Shown here: piece by piece, positions 26,935-35,887 of the stretch
Layout: each line of letters begins with the position of its first letter
Numbering within the stretch: position 1 is the stretch's first letter
Assembly (NCBI RefSeq): GCF_002078505.1
Contig: NZ_LUAV01000033.1
Location: 5,489 to 69,488, forward strand
Direction of reading: 5' to 3'
DNA: 64,000 bases
From: Ensifer aridi
Lineage (GTDB): Bacteria > Pseudomonadota > Alphaproteobacteria > Rhizobiales > Rhizobiaceae
The notes under the pieces: generated by a model
What the model saw: only the letters and a program-made list of their open reading frames with translations
Database searches by the model: none
What the model was told of the DNA's origin: nothing
Made by a program: the position numbers and the translations under genes

Positions 26935-27288
26935 CTAACCCGGGCAGTCAAACCAGAATTCATATACTGCCCCTTGGATAGCGCCGCCTTTGATGATCCT
27001 GCAACTGCCTCGCCCGGTATTCGCTAGGTACCGTTGAGCTGTGCTGCGCAGCTTCTGATCCAGCGTGAGGGGATCGACGAACTTCGGGGCGGCCTGAGTA
27101 GCACCCAGTGTCGGCGAGACCATGAGAGAGTTGTCAGTCTTGTGACGGTAAACTTTGAACTTCTCTCCTTCGAGTTCGACTGTATGCGCTTGAAAGTGAT
27201 AGGTATTCATTCGAGCCCATCCCCAAGTGGACGAGCAGCTAACCAGATTTGCGGTTGCGACCATCCCAATTACGATGATAAAGCGCAT
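26935..27288 (-). CDS. Putative lipoprotein
   Basis: 117 residues from ATG 27288 (ggagagg upstream). Signal MRFIIVIGMVATANLVSC with the lipobox LVSC. The mature part starts with STWGWARMNTYHFQAHTVEL and has two further cysteines near the end (GRGSCRIIKGG, WFDCPG) that may form a disulfide. It is convergent with the lipoprotein gene at 26485. No family recognised. Confidence 0.65.
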   Translation of the reverse strand: MRFIIVIGMVATANLVSCSSTWGWARMNTYHFQAHTVELEGEKFKVYRHKTDNSLMVSPTLGATQAAPKFVDPLTLDQKLRSTAQRYLANTGRGSCRIIKGGAIQGAVYEFWFDCPG

Positions 27289-28041
27289 CAACCTCTCCGA
27301 TCAGAACGGCGCAACCATAACGCATGCTCCGATTGTGTGGAAGCTTCATACCCGTCGGTGTCCGGAGACCGAAGACCCACAGCCTCCGGTGCGGTCAAAA
27401 GGGATGCCTTGGGAATAAGGCGCTGAGCAGTGCAATTCATTTGCTCGTCTCTCCGCCAGCATCAGGCACGACCGCTCAGTCGCACGTACTCAACTGACGT
27501 GGCCGCGAGCGCGCGCGACTTCCTTGCCCTGGCCGGCACGACCCATGCGCGGCGAGAATCTGTCGTTGATCGTCCTTGATGCCGCCGCTGCTCCTCGGGC
27601 CCGTTACTTCTCCAAGCGCCTGCGCGCCTGTCGACGCGACGCAGTCGAGGTCAACAGCCGTGCTCCAACACATAATTGCGTTCTCTCGGCCGACCGAACT
27701 CTCAGCGACTGAAGCGCTCCAAGAAAGGATGCGATAAGCGCCCGGACCCCCGGATCGTATAAATCGTATAAGAGGCGAGGAGACTCTGGACTGGACCGCT
27801 CGAGTTTGAAACCTTCGCGCGCACCGCGCTACACTTCGTCTTCGATGGAGCTAGCCAAACTGATCCAGAGCTGAGGCAAGCAATTTCAAAAGCGCTGGGC
27901 CGGCGGCGGAACTGCGTATTGCAAAGGGTGTAAGCAGCCGGTCGCCGATCTAAGGGCACGCCTACGAGCCTATCCGCCCTCAGTGGCAAGAAGCTGTACA
28001 TGTGGATCCGAATTGACCCTTCCGTCATGGACGACACGTAC
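27289..28041. other. No gene recognised
   Basis: About 750 bases. Short open frames occur on both strands, none with a credible start or product. Confidence 0.5.
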
Positions 28042-28314
28042 CTAACGCCGCGGTTCGGCGTTCGCCGGAGCTGAACCGGTATTGATGTCTACACTGATAA
28101 GCTTTTTCTGTGGACGTTTTCCGGGTTCTCGGACCAGCAGCGTCAAAACGCACCGATCCTCATCTGTCTGAATCGATAGCAGTCGATCGTTCGTTTGCGA
28201 CATGACCTGATCGACAATGTCAGAACAGGGGCCGACATACGGCGAAGCTGCTCGTAAACCGCTGGGGACCGCGGCGGCCAATAGCCCCGAAAGGATGAGG
28301 AGTGCTCGTGACAT
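28042..28314 (-). CDS. Secreted small hypothetical protein
   Basis: 90 residues with a strong ribosome-binding site (gaggaga). A signal peptide (MSRALLILSGLLAAAVPSGL, cleavage near RAAS) is followed by a short domain with one Cys pair (VGPCSDIVDQVM ... EDRCVLTLLV). Periplasmic. No family recognised. Confidence 0.6.
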   Translation of the reverse strand: MSRALLILSGLLAAAVPSGLRAASPYVGPCSDIVDQVMSQTNDRLLSIQTDEDRCVLTLLVREPGKRPQKKLISVDINTGSAPANAEPRR

Positions 28315-28639
28315 CTCGTCTCCTCACAGTTTCCAGTGGCAGCACCCGGCTTTCCAATGCTGTGACGCGCGTTGCGCAGCAATTGGAGGCTGCACTTCTC
28401 CGAAGTTGACTGACGCGGGTTGGGTGCGCCGGGAACTGTCAGAACAAGATATCACCGCCCTCATTCGAAAGACAACACCGTGCCCGCCGAGCAATAATGG
28501 CCGATGACGAGCATTTAAAAGGCGGCCTCCGAAAAAGTGCGGGCGCGCGTGGCCACGCGAAGTGTACGAGCCCGCTGCGTCGGGGCTTTGAAGGTGGCGC
28601 CTGGGGGAAGCGGTTTCGGCTTATCATGGAGGAATAAGC
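28315..28639. other. No gene recognised
   Basis: About 320 bases without a supported gene, between the small secreted protein gene and an acetyltransferase remnant. Confidence 0.5.
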
Positions 28640-28981
28640 GATCGCCGTCACACCGACGGTGGGCGACATGAGACCTTCAACCGTATGAGCTTTTCTTGCG
28701 ACGTTCAGATCGGGTCCTTTTGCTCGGTGGCCGAAGAGGTAATCTTCATGCAGATGGCGGATCAGATTTCGGGCCGGGTGTCGTTCCCGATCGGTCGGCG
28801 CTTGTTTGCAAGCACAAGGAGCAACATCAGCTCAAAGGGGCCGATTATCGTCGGTAAGAATGTGTGGATTGGCGCCGCGGGTGCGCCGGCGCCATCGAAA
28901 GGCCACGACTGTCCAAGAGATGCCAAAAGGCGTCTGCGCTCATGGCGGCGGCGTTTTTTCCCCCGCCGAATACCAATTTAA
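28640..28981 (+). pseudogene. CatB-like hexapeptide acetyltransferase fragment
   Basis: One frame reads SCDVQIGSFCSVAEEVIFMQ, then FPIGRRLFAST, and GPIIVGKNVWIGAAG. These are the left-handed beta-helix turns (I-G-S-F-C-S and V-G-x-N-V-W-I-G) of CatB-type O-acetyltransferases. The catalytic-His coil and the last hexapeptide turns are lost after a frameshift near 28880. Possibly once part of the neighbouring polysaccharide gene set. Confidence 0.65.
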
Positions 28982-29142
28982 CGGCGCAGAAGGCTTGGCG
29001 AAGCCGCGGCTGACAAGTAACTAGACATACGTTGCCCGTTCGTACCCACCGTGAGTTCGATTAAGTTGCAAGTTGGCCGATTTCACCGGGGGCACCCGAC
29101 AGTCGCAGACTGCGGTTGCGGCACGAGCGCGGCAGGCTAGGA

Positions 29143-29997
29143 ATGGGACAAATGACTTCGAGCGTTTTGGCAGCATCCGACGGCATAAAGCAGGTTATCT
29201 GCATCAATTGGGGTACAAAGTATGGTGCCCCGTTCATCAATAGGCTCTACGCGATGGTTGCTCGCAACATCACGCCGCCTTTCACCTTCACCTGCTTCAC
29301 AGACGAACGTGCGGGCCTTAACCCCGGAATACTCTGCGAGGACTTGCCCCCGCTCGATGTTGAGCATATGCCGACCAATACCAGAGGCATTTGGCCAAAA
29401 GCGCGGCTCTGGGGTCCGACCCTGGGAAAATTGAAGGGCCCAGTGCTTTTTCTCGATCTGGATCTCGTGATCGTGTCGTCACTGGACGTTTTCTTCGAGA
29501 TCGGTAACGCAGATGACGTGGTGATGGCGCGGAATCAAACGACGCCCTTCGAACGCCTCGGCCAGACCTCGCTTTTCCGCTTCCCAGTGGGTAAGCTCGT
29601 GCCGCTGCAGGAAAAGTTCCGATCAGACCCACAAGGCGTGGCTGACCAGTACCGATACGAACAGCGCTTCGTAAGCCGCAATGCGCCCGGCGGCATAAAA
29701 TTTTTCCCGCGGAGTTGGGTTCTCCATTTTCGCCAGGACTGCCGTTGGCCGTTTCCGCTCAACTATCTACTTGCCCCAAGGCTTCCACGCGAGGCACGTG
29801 TCGTGATTTTCCCGCGCGGTCTGCACCCACAGCACGCGATCGATGGCCGATATGGAACCAAGGGTCCCCGCAAGACGCCGTTTGAGCACATACTTGGCGT
29901 TTTCGATGCGCAGCAGAGAAAGAATAAAGGCGCCCTTCAATATCTTAGGCACTATATTCGTCCGACGCCTTGGGTGGCAGAGCACTGGCGCGAATAA
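29143..29997 (+). CDS. Glycosyltransferase, GT8-like fold
   Basis: About 284 residues; ATG 29143 or 29152 are both possible. The core has IKQVICINWGTKYGAPFINR, a Trp-rich middle and the metal-binding acidic motif LFLDLDLVIVSSLD at about residue 110, as in GT-A enzymes that need a divalent cation. The C-terminal part ends in a basic helix. Such proteins add a sugar from a nucleotide donor in the cytoplasm. It is the left-most intact gene of the polysaccharide cluster and runs towards the ELM1-like gene. Donor and acceptor unknown. Confidence 0.7.
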   Translation: MGQMTSSVLAASDGIKQVICINWGTKYGAPFINRLYAMVARNITPPFTFTCFTDERAGLNPGILCEDLPPLDVEHMPTNTRGIWPKARLWGPTLGKLKGPVLFLDLDLVIVSSLDVFFEIGNADDVVMARNQTTPFERLGQTSLFRFPVGKLVPLQEKFRSDPQGVADQYRYEQRFVSRNAPGGIKFFPRSWVLHFRQDCRWPFPLNYLLAPRLPREARVVIFPRGLHPQHAIDGRYGTKGPRKTPFEHILGVFDAQQRKNKGALQYLRHYIRPTPWVAEHWRE

Positions 29998-30010
29998 GCG
30001 TAAGGCCGCG

Positions 30011-31033
30011 CTAGGGACTGTTCAACTTGGATCGGATTATCGAGGCGATGCGGTGCGTCTCGTTGAGTGGCTTGTAGTCGTAGGGTTCGATCTTTCCTTC
30101 GAAAGGCCGCGTTAGTTGAAGGGTCTCGGATAGATCCCGGTGGTAGCGCTCGAACTTGTCTAGTCTAGGACCAGGGACCGGTGTGAGGTTAAGACTATAG
30201 ACGGGCTTACCCGTCGCCAGCGCCTCGCAAGGCATAGTGATCGAATCCTTGGCGATAACGAAGGCGTCAGCAGCAGCCATGTAATCAAGGTAGGGATTTT
30301 CGCTCCGGCGATCCCATATGGCGATGCTCTCGTTGGTGAGTTCGAAGAGGGCACGCTGAGTGTGGTCTTCCGATCTACGCGACACCGACGCGACGATCCG
30401 CCAGCCGTCGTTCGCTAGCTGCTTAATCGCGCGTCTTATATTCTCGTGGGTGTTTTCGTCGTAGATGTATGCACCGTTCGAGCCGCCGACGAAAACGGCC
30501 GCGACGGGTCGCTCGTCTGGTGAATAGCGTCGGCGGGCGGCCTCTCTAAGTGGGGCAAGGCGGCACCCGGTGATCTGGTGTGGCACACCGATCATCTGGT
30601 GATAGTTCGGCCGGTTGCTGAGTTCGTCAATCCAATCGTGGCGGGAGACGAAAACCAAGTCATAGCCTTCAACGCGTGGCCGTTGAAGATGCACAGTCAG
30701 CGGCTTCCCACCATAGGCTGCTTTGATTTCCAGTGCCGCGGGTTCGGCGCGAAAGCCGCAGGAGATCACCAGTTCAGGACGCTCTTCCTTCTTCCGAAAA
30801 AGAGGTGGTTCAAAGAACTTCTTTAGTCCGCGGGACCGGCTGATCAACTTGACCACGGGGGTCGGGTGGAGCTGCTTTCCGACGCCGAGACACTGGGTAA
30901 GTGTTCCCGCCTTGCTTTCCGCAACCGCCCACACGCAATTCATGTCCGGCGGTTTCATCCCTTGCTGATTGTGCTCTTGCAAGTCTTTTACTCCGATCTG
31001 CACTTTCGGGCTGGCACTTGTTTCCTTGTGCAT
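30011..31033 (-). CDS. ELM1/GtrOC1-family putative glycosyltransferase
   Basis: 340 residues from the ATG at 31033, which shares TGATG with the stop of the upstream GT92-like gene; an internal ATG at 30957 is an alternative closer to the family start. Family markers are CVWAVAESKAGTLTQCLGVG, LVISCGFRAEPAALEI, VHLQRPRVEGYDLVFVSRHD and AVFVGGSNGAYIYD, then the donor-site helix AKDSITMPCEALATGKPVYS. Bacterial members lie in surface-glycan loci and are thought to be GT-B transferases. Co-translated with its neighbour. Confidence 0.75.
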   Translation of the reverse strand: MHKETSASPKVQIGVKDLQEHNQQGMKPPDMNCVWAVAESKAGTLTQCLGVGKQLHPTPVVKLISRSRGLKKFFEPPLFRKKEERPELVISCGFRAEPAALEIKAAYGGKPLTVHLQRPRVEGYDLVFVSRHDWIDELSNRPNYHQMIGVPHQITGCRLAPLREAARRRYSPDERPVAAVFVGGSNGAYIYDENTHENIRRAIKQLANDGWRIVASVSRRSEDHTQRALFELTNESIAIWDRRSENPYLDYMAAADAFVIAKDSITMPCEALATGKPVYSLNLTPVPGPRLDKFERYHRDLSETLQLTRPFEGKIEPYDYKPLNETHRIASIIRSKLNSP

Positions 31034-31959
31034 CAGTGCACGAATTGGGCACTGAGTTCGATCGCGTTTTTCTCTACAAAGTTCAGCATACTTCGGTCTT
31101 CGATGACGTTCTCTTCGATGTACTTGATCGTGGCTTCGACCTTGTTCGTGTATTTTTCAGAAGATCTGGTGAAAGAGTTTCCTCTGTTGATCTTTTCTTT
31201 CGTTTCTTGAACGGACTTAGAGTAGTAGTGGTTAAGCTGTATGAAGTCTGTCGAGTAAAACTCGCGCGATTTCCTTTCTTTCTTCGGAAAGATCTTTCCA
31301 TTATCGTTTGAAGTCCTGTCACCATAGGAACGCGTCTGAAAATGATGCACGCTGACCTTCGTGACCTCGACCGGATCGACAATGCACTTGAAATTGCTCG
31401 CGTCGAGATGCTGGCGCATCGGATCGGCCACACGCATTGTGTAATTGAGGCAGACAGGTCCCACCGGTTGCAAGATGTGGCCGCTATGTCCAAACATGTG
31501 CCAAGGCAATGAAATGTTCGGGAACCCTCGCGCACCTTCCAGGGCTTCCTGCAAGGTACTGCCCTTTTTGGGCAGCAGGAACTCATCGACGTCTATGAAC
31601 GCCATGCGGTCGTACTTACCGCCAAAGTTCATGACCGCGTGTGCGAAGGCAATCGTCTGGCCGTTCAAAGGCTCTCCGATTTCCTCATCGCGCATGCGCA
31701 TTTTCCAAGGGACGAGAGTCAGTTCTTCGGGTCTCAACACGCGCTGGACAATATCGAGCGTCTGATCGGTGGAGCCGTCGTCGTAGAGGTGAAAATGCCG
31801 AACACCCACAGCTTTATGAAAGCGTATCCACTCCTCGATGTAGTTGCCTTCGTTTTTTACGCAGGCGACAATCGCTATTCCATGTCGACCGCTCTCGGGC
31901 GCAGGAGGTGTGATCGCGAGTTCTCGTGTAAGATGCCGTTTAGCCTTGAATCCGAACAT
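31033..31959 (-). CDS. Glycosyltransferase family 92/2-like (DUF23)
   Basis: 308 residues from ATG 31959. GT-A core: IAIVACVKNEGNYIEEWIRF, YDDGSTDQTLDIVQ and the metal motif FIDVDEFLLPKKG, followed by WHMFGHSGHI and KVSVHHFQTRSYGD. This is the GT92 (DUF23) layout, where enzymes usually transfer galactose. It heads a two-gene minus-strand operon with the ELM1-like gene (TGATG overlap). It faces the divergent gene at 32191, with about 230 bases between, where a divergent promoter is likely. Confidence 0.82.
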   Translation of the reverse strand: MFGFKAKRHLTRELAITPPAPESGRHGIAIVACVKNEGNYIEEWIRFHKAVGVRHFHLYDDGSTDQTLDIVQRVLRPEELTLVPWKMRMRDEEIGEPLNGQTIAFAHAVMNFGGKYDRMAFIDVDEFLLPKKGSTLQEALEGARGFPNISLPWHMFGHSGHILQPVGPVCLNYTMRVADPMRQHLDASNFKCIVDPVEVTKVSVHHFQTRSYGDRTSNDNGKIFPKKERKSREFYSTDFIQLNHYYSKSVQETKEKINRGNSFTRSSEKYTNKVEATIKYIEENVIEDRSMLNFVEKNAIELSAQFVH

Positions 31960-32190
31960 CCTCGCGCCTTGATTGATGAGCAGTAAGGGGTCTGTCCTTC
32001 ACCATGCAACCGCCTACGGTAAAAGATGCGGACTTTGTCCAATCCTTGACCATGCATTTCCCAACTTTTCAAGCGTGCTTGCTTTGTTTTAGGGGAAATC
32101 ACGCTTATAGAGGCAGCCAGCCGAAACCCTAAGAGGAGGACAACCTTGAGAGGACGGCTCGATAGCACGCTAACGTAGGATTGACTGGAC

Positions 32191-33021
32191 ATGGATTTTC
32201 CCGCTTCCGGAGCGACGGCGAATTTGCAGAAGACGGAACAATGGCGTGCTCTGTTCTCCGCCTTCTCACATATCATCCTTGTGGCCAACAGCGACCAGAT
32301 AAACATTAAGGAACTTCAGGCCGAATACCCGCCGACGGCGCTTTTTGTGTTTTTCAATAGGGCTTACAAGGTTCTGGGGGAACGGTTTTCGGGCCGTTCA
32401 TTGTTGATCTCACGTGCTCAACCGAATGGCGCCAACATCGTTTATCGAAAAGAGGTTGCTGACGTTGTCGAGCTATTCGCAGCGGACAGTTTCCTTGGGA
32501 TCATGAACATCCGCCTGGCAGAGAATGAAAGACTGAACAGCAGCTCAGAATATTTGGGTGTGCCGACCGGGCACTTGGATTTGACGGGCTTCTGCGCCGA
32601 GTTCTACCCTAGCGACAAACTCCCGACGAGCGGCTTTGCAATGGCTCTCTGGCTAGTGGACCAGCAGCTGCCTGGTAAGGTCGTCCTGGCGGGGTTCTCG
32701 GCAAAGCGGAGCGAAAAATGGCGGGTAGTGGCCGTACACGACTGGACATTCGAACAGGTCTTTCTGCGCCTCTTTGCAAGGGTTGGTAAACTGTCGATGC
32801 ATGGTGGTGTTGCGAAAAACAGCTATGCGTCTCTTACGTCACGATTCCCCGAGTTGCCGGCAGCCGAGATCTCCTCGACAATCGCTGAAGTCTTGGGATC
32901 TCGATTGAGTCAGACTGATGCTCAGGTGGATAAGTTGATCTCGCTGACGAATGTCCTGCGCTCTATCGACGAGTTTCTGCGTCGTCTGAAACCAAAGTTC
33001 CTTAAGAAAACAAAGCTTTAG
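32191..33021 (+). CDS. Putative glycan transferase, sialyltransferase-like layout
   Basis: 276 residues. Residues 30-45 form a Rossmann-like start (FSHIILVANSDQINIKEL). The region near residue 155 has PTSGFAMALWLVDQQLPGKV followed by LAGFSAKRSEKWRVVAVHDW and TFEQVFLRLFARVG, recalling the sialylmotif pattern (PTSG... then GF... then a His) of GT29-type CMP-sugar transferases. Similar rhizobial proteins are sometimes labelled Kdo cytidylyltransferases, but no such signature is seen. First of three plus-strand genes of related type. Confidence 0.5.
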   Translation: MDFPASGATANLQKTEQWRALFSAFSHIILVANSDQINIKELQAEYPPTALFVFFNRAYKVLGERFSGRSLLISRAQPNGANIVYRKEVADVVELFAADSFLGIMNIRLAENERLNSSSEYLGVPTGHLDLTGFCAEFYPSDKLPTSGFAMALWLVDQQLPGKVVLAGFSAKRSEKWRVVAVHDWTFEQVFLRLFARVGKLSMHGGVAKNSYASLTSRFPELPAAEISSTIAEVLGSRLSQTDAQVDKLISLTNVLRSIDEFLRRLKPKFLKKTKL

Positions 33022-33062
33022 AAGAGAATATCTGCCGTTTAGCGGCGTTATGTTGAGGTCGC

Positions 33063-33803
33063 ATGGGGTCGTGGATCAAAGATACGCGCAAGCGCATATA
33101 CCGTAACGTAAAATACCGCTTGACGCGTCCGCGCCCGCCGGCCGCGCCGTATCGGTTTGATGGTCCCGTCGTTGTCGTCGGATCGGCTCCTATCTCCCAC
33201 ATGCCGGCCGGGCTGGACGACAGCTTCACTGTTATCAGCGTAAACGGCTCGCAGTCCGTCATCAGCAAGTGGGGCATCGACGCGCCCGATATCACAATGA
33301 TGATGTTCAATCAGGTCGAAGGAACTACGCCGAATGCAGTTGAAGTCAGACGTGTGCTGAGGGGCCAACGCACGGGGACCCTCTATGTGTTGCTTTGGCG
33401 AAAGGACGACCGCGAGCGCCTGGTGAAAGGTTTGCGGGCGTTCGATTACAAGTACGATCAACTGCACATTGTCGATCGTTATGAGCGGATGGCGCTGCTC
33501 GACCGTGTCGCGGGCCTGCAGTCGCTTGAAATGGATGCAGACTCTAAATGTTCAAATGGAATGAACGCAGTTCTCTTTGCCCTCTACCACGGCGCGTCCG
33601 CTGTCATCATCACCGGGATAAACCCGAACTCGTCCGGCCATGCCTACAATGCAACGGGTTTGGCACGCCTTCACGTTCATATGGACAAAGTCATCATTTC
33701 TAAGTTGATTGGTGAAGGTCGTCCGATCTTCACGGCGGACCCGACGGTTTCTGAAGAACTCGGAATTCCATTATGGACCGGATCAATCTGCAGATTTCCA
33801 TAG
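33063..33803 (+). CDS. Putative glycan transferase with GSAP nucleotide-binding motif
   Basis: 246 residues; gaggtc precedes the ATG. The N-terminal strand-loop FDGPVVVVGSAPISHMPAGL is followed by VISVNGSQSVISKWGIDAPD, and near residue 165 by SNGMNAVLFALYHGASAVII and GINPNSSGHAYN. The order (glycine loop, N-G/N-N-S site, Asp-Pro or Asp-Ile pair, S/T-N-G helix, GxN/GxS-H loop) is the same as in the gene at 37378. It resembles the GT29/DUF115 group of CMP-sugar or pterin-type Rossmann enzymes; the exact reaction is unknown. Confidence 0.5.
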   Translation: MGSWIKDTRKRIYRNVKYRLTRPRPPAAPYRFDGPVVVVGSAPISHMPAGLDDSFTVISVNGSQSVISKWGIDAPDITMMMFNQVEGTTPNAVEVRRVLRGQRTGTLYVLLWRKDDRERLVKGLRAFDYKYDQLHIVDRYERMALLDRVAGLQSLEMDADSKCSNGMNAVLFALYHGASAVIITGINPNSSGHAYNATGLARLHVHMDKVIISKLIGEGRPIFTADPTVSEELGIPLWTGSICRFP

Positions 33804-33848
33804 TAGGATTACGCGCTTCTATCGGACTCCTCGAATTGAGATAAACTA

Positions 33849-34754
33849 ATGGGCTCAAACCGTCCGTTTTCCCGTTCCCTCATCAAGATCGCAGTGCGTC
33901 TTGTATTGGGTCGCTCCAAGGCGCATGTACAGGATTGGTTTCCCGGCTTGAAATTGGAGCGTGCGACTGCAGTTCAAGACGGCGCGATCCGGTATCGCGG
34001 TGAGTTGGTTGGGAGGCTCACGGACAACTCGCGCGCCTTCACCGCAGAATTATCGAGGGTGTTTATTGTCGGATCAGGTCCCTCGATCAACCACAATGAC
34101 ATTACCCGCGCCGGCGAGTCTTCGTGCGTTCTTTTGAACGGCGCCTTGCATCTGGTCGATGCTGCCATATCAAAGCCGTTGGCCGTTGCAATCGAAGACG
34201 AGCGATTCGTCTGGAAACACTTCGAGCTCGTCAGGCGGACTCCGGTCGGATGCCCGTGCCTTTTTTCAGTGAGCGTCATAAGGGCGATCTGCGAACTGGA
34301 CAGGTCATGGCTGAAAAACAGAACAATTGTATTGGTTGATGACATGCGGAAGCCCTATGGCATGGCTCGCAGAGACGTTGCGGAACTGCGAAAGCTTGCC
34401 TCTGTGAGGCTGAGCGAGGATGGTGCCACCGGCTTTTGCACAGATCCGTCTGTCGGCGTCTTCCAGGCGGGCTCCGTGGCCGTTTCAGCGGTGCAGTTTG
34501 CGGTTTCGTGGAAGCCTCGCGAGATCGGGCTCTTGGGCATCGACATAAGCAACGCCGACGATCCCAGGTTCTACGAAAGAAGCGACAAAGCCTATTCAGG
34601 CATACGCAGGGCTCAGGGGCGGATCATCGCCCATCTGGTAATGGCTAAGAAACTAGCCGCCGAAAGGGGAATAAAGATCGCAAACCACTCGCCTGTCTCC
34701 GCTCTTATCGAGGCCGGCTTCGGCTACGATGACAGCTTTGCCAAATCAGAATGA
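33849..34754 (+). CDS. Putative glycan transferase with GSGP motif (DUF115-like)
   Basis: 301 residues. After a basic N-terminal 60 residues, the core starts at ELSRVFIVGSGPSINHNDIT, followed by SSCVLLNGALHLVDAAISKP and VAIEDERFVWKHFELV. Later, FQAGSVAVSAVQFAVSW and IGLLGIDISNADDPRFYE give the helix and the G-I-D loop typical of DUF115/MptE-like and GT42-like proteins. Likely the third member of the same functional set as 32191 and 33063. Substrate unknown. Confidence 0.55.
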   Translation: MGSNRPFSRSLIKIAVRLVLGRSKAHVQDWFPGLKLERATAVQDGAIRYRGELVGRLTDNSRAFTAELSRVFIVGSGPSINHNDITRAGESSCVLLNGALHLVDAAISKPLAVAIEDERFVWKHFELVRRTPVGCPCLFSVSVIRAICELDRSWLKNRTIVLVDDMRKPYGMARRDVAELRKLASVRLSEDGATGFCTDPSVGVFQAGSVAVSAVQFAVSWKPREIGLLGIDISNADDPRFYERSDKAYSGIRRAQGRIIAHLVMAKKLAAERGIKIANHSPVSALIEAGFGYDDSFAKSE

Positions 34755-34853
34755 AGTCCCGCCCCTGAGACGAGAAGATTCCATTTATCAGGTCCATCGG
34801 GGCCGAAGAAGCAATTTGTATCGCCACGGCCTCGATGAAATGACCTGGTATTT

Positions 34854-35543
34854 TTAAGCGGAGCGCTGCGTTACGTGGAGCACGCGATCGCGTGCAGCGA
34901 ACCATTCCTCCGCGTAGTCGTCATTCTTATATTCTTCGAAATAGGGTCCCCCATCCGTGAAGTGGACAAGGTTGGCATCCGGAGAATATTCATATTCGTT
35001 GACAAGCCAATTCCAGCTTGCCGGCAGCTCGCCGATAAGGTCGTCGGACTCAAGCCATTTGAACTGATGCAACTCAAGGCCGGTAGCACTGTTGACGTAC
35101 TCCAAGTCCAGCTTGCGGCACTTAGCGTTGTTGAACAGGATTACGCTCGACCAATTCTTCTTTTCGTATTTTGTTTGGACCTGTCCTAAGAACTTGGTTT
35201 CAACCTTCGGAACGTAGTCGTGTTTTACGCACATCGCGGCGTAACGGTCGTCTCGCAGCTCCCACAACTTTGCGATGTCGGTTCGCATCAGCATGTCGCA
35301 ATCGGCAAAAAGCGACCACCCCTCGTAGTTACTCAGATAAGGCACGAGGAAGCGTGAGAATGAAAATTCCGTTGATTGAAGGGGATTGCGCTCGCGGGTG
35401 AAAATCTTCTCGACATTGTTTAGGGATATCGGCGTGAACGAGACCGGAATGGAGCTCTTTTCCAAAATACTCTGGCAAAGAACATGATAGGCGACGACCT
35501 CCTTGCTGTCGAAGCCGATGTAAATATTAGCAGTTTGCGTCAT
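34854..35543 (-). CDS. Glycosyltransferase, GT8-like
   Basis: 229 residues from ATG 35543 with gggag upstream (the longer frame has no ribosome-binding site). GT-A markers: NIYIGFDSKEVVAYHVLCQS, STEFSFSRFLVPYLSNYEGW and the metal-binding LFADCDMLMRTDI, with WSSVILFNNAKCRKL and SWNWLVNEYE later. The layout is that of galactosyl/glucosyltransferases of family 8. Its direction is opposite to the three genes on its left. Confidence 0.75.
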   Translation of the reverse strand: MTQTANIYIGFDSKEVVAYHVLCQSILEKSSIPVSFTPISLNNVEKIFTRERNPLQSTEFSFSRFLVPYLSNYEGWSLFADCDMLMRTDIAKLWELRDDRYAAMCVKHDYVPKVETKFLGQVQTKYEKKNWSSVILFNNAKCRKLDLEYVNSATGLELHQFKWLESDDLIGELPASWNWLVNEYEYSPDANLVHFTDGGPYFEEYKNDDYAEEWFAARDRVLHVTQRSA

Positions 35544-35887
35544 GACACTCCCGATTCTAGGTTTGGCCTCAGATCTTCCCAGGCATGGCCGGATTTCGTC
35601 CAAAGCGGTCAAACGGCTCGATCTGTGGGACCTGCAACTTTGGTTTGCGCTCCCAACCCCCAGCCGATTTAACCAAAAAAGGCGGCGGCGTGAAGCCTGG
35701 GACAGTGCATAACAGAAGGCGCTCCCCCGAAATCCTCTCTCTGCCGCACTGTGCCGTTCCTCTTCCGTAATCGAATTAAGCTGTTGGTAACCCCCACGAC
35801 GACGTCTGGCAAATGGCTGGCACTTCCCTTAGTAGCTGTCTCGCCGCGGTGCTTTCGCGATGCGCGCAACTGACCATGGAGAAGAAT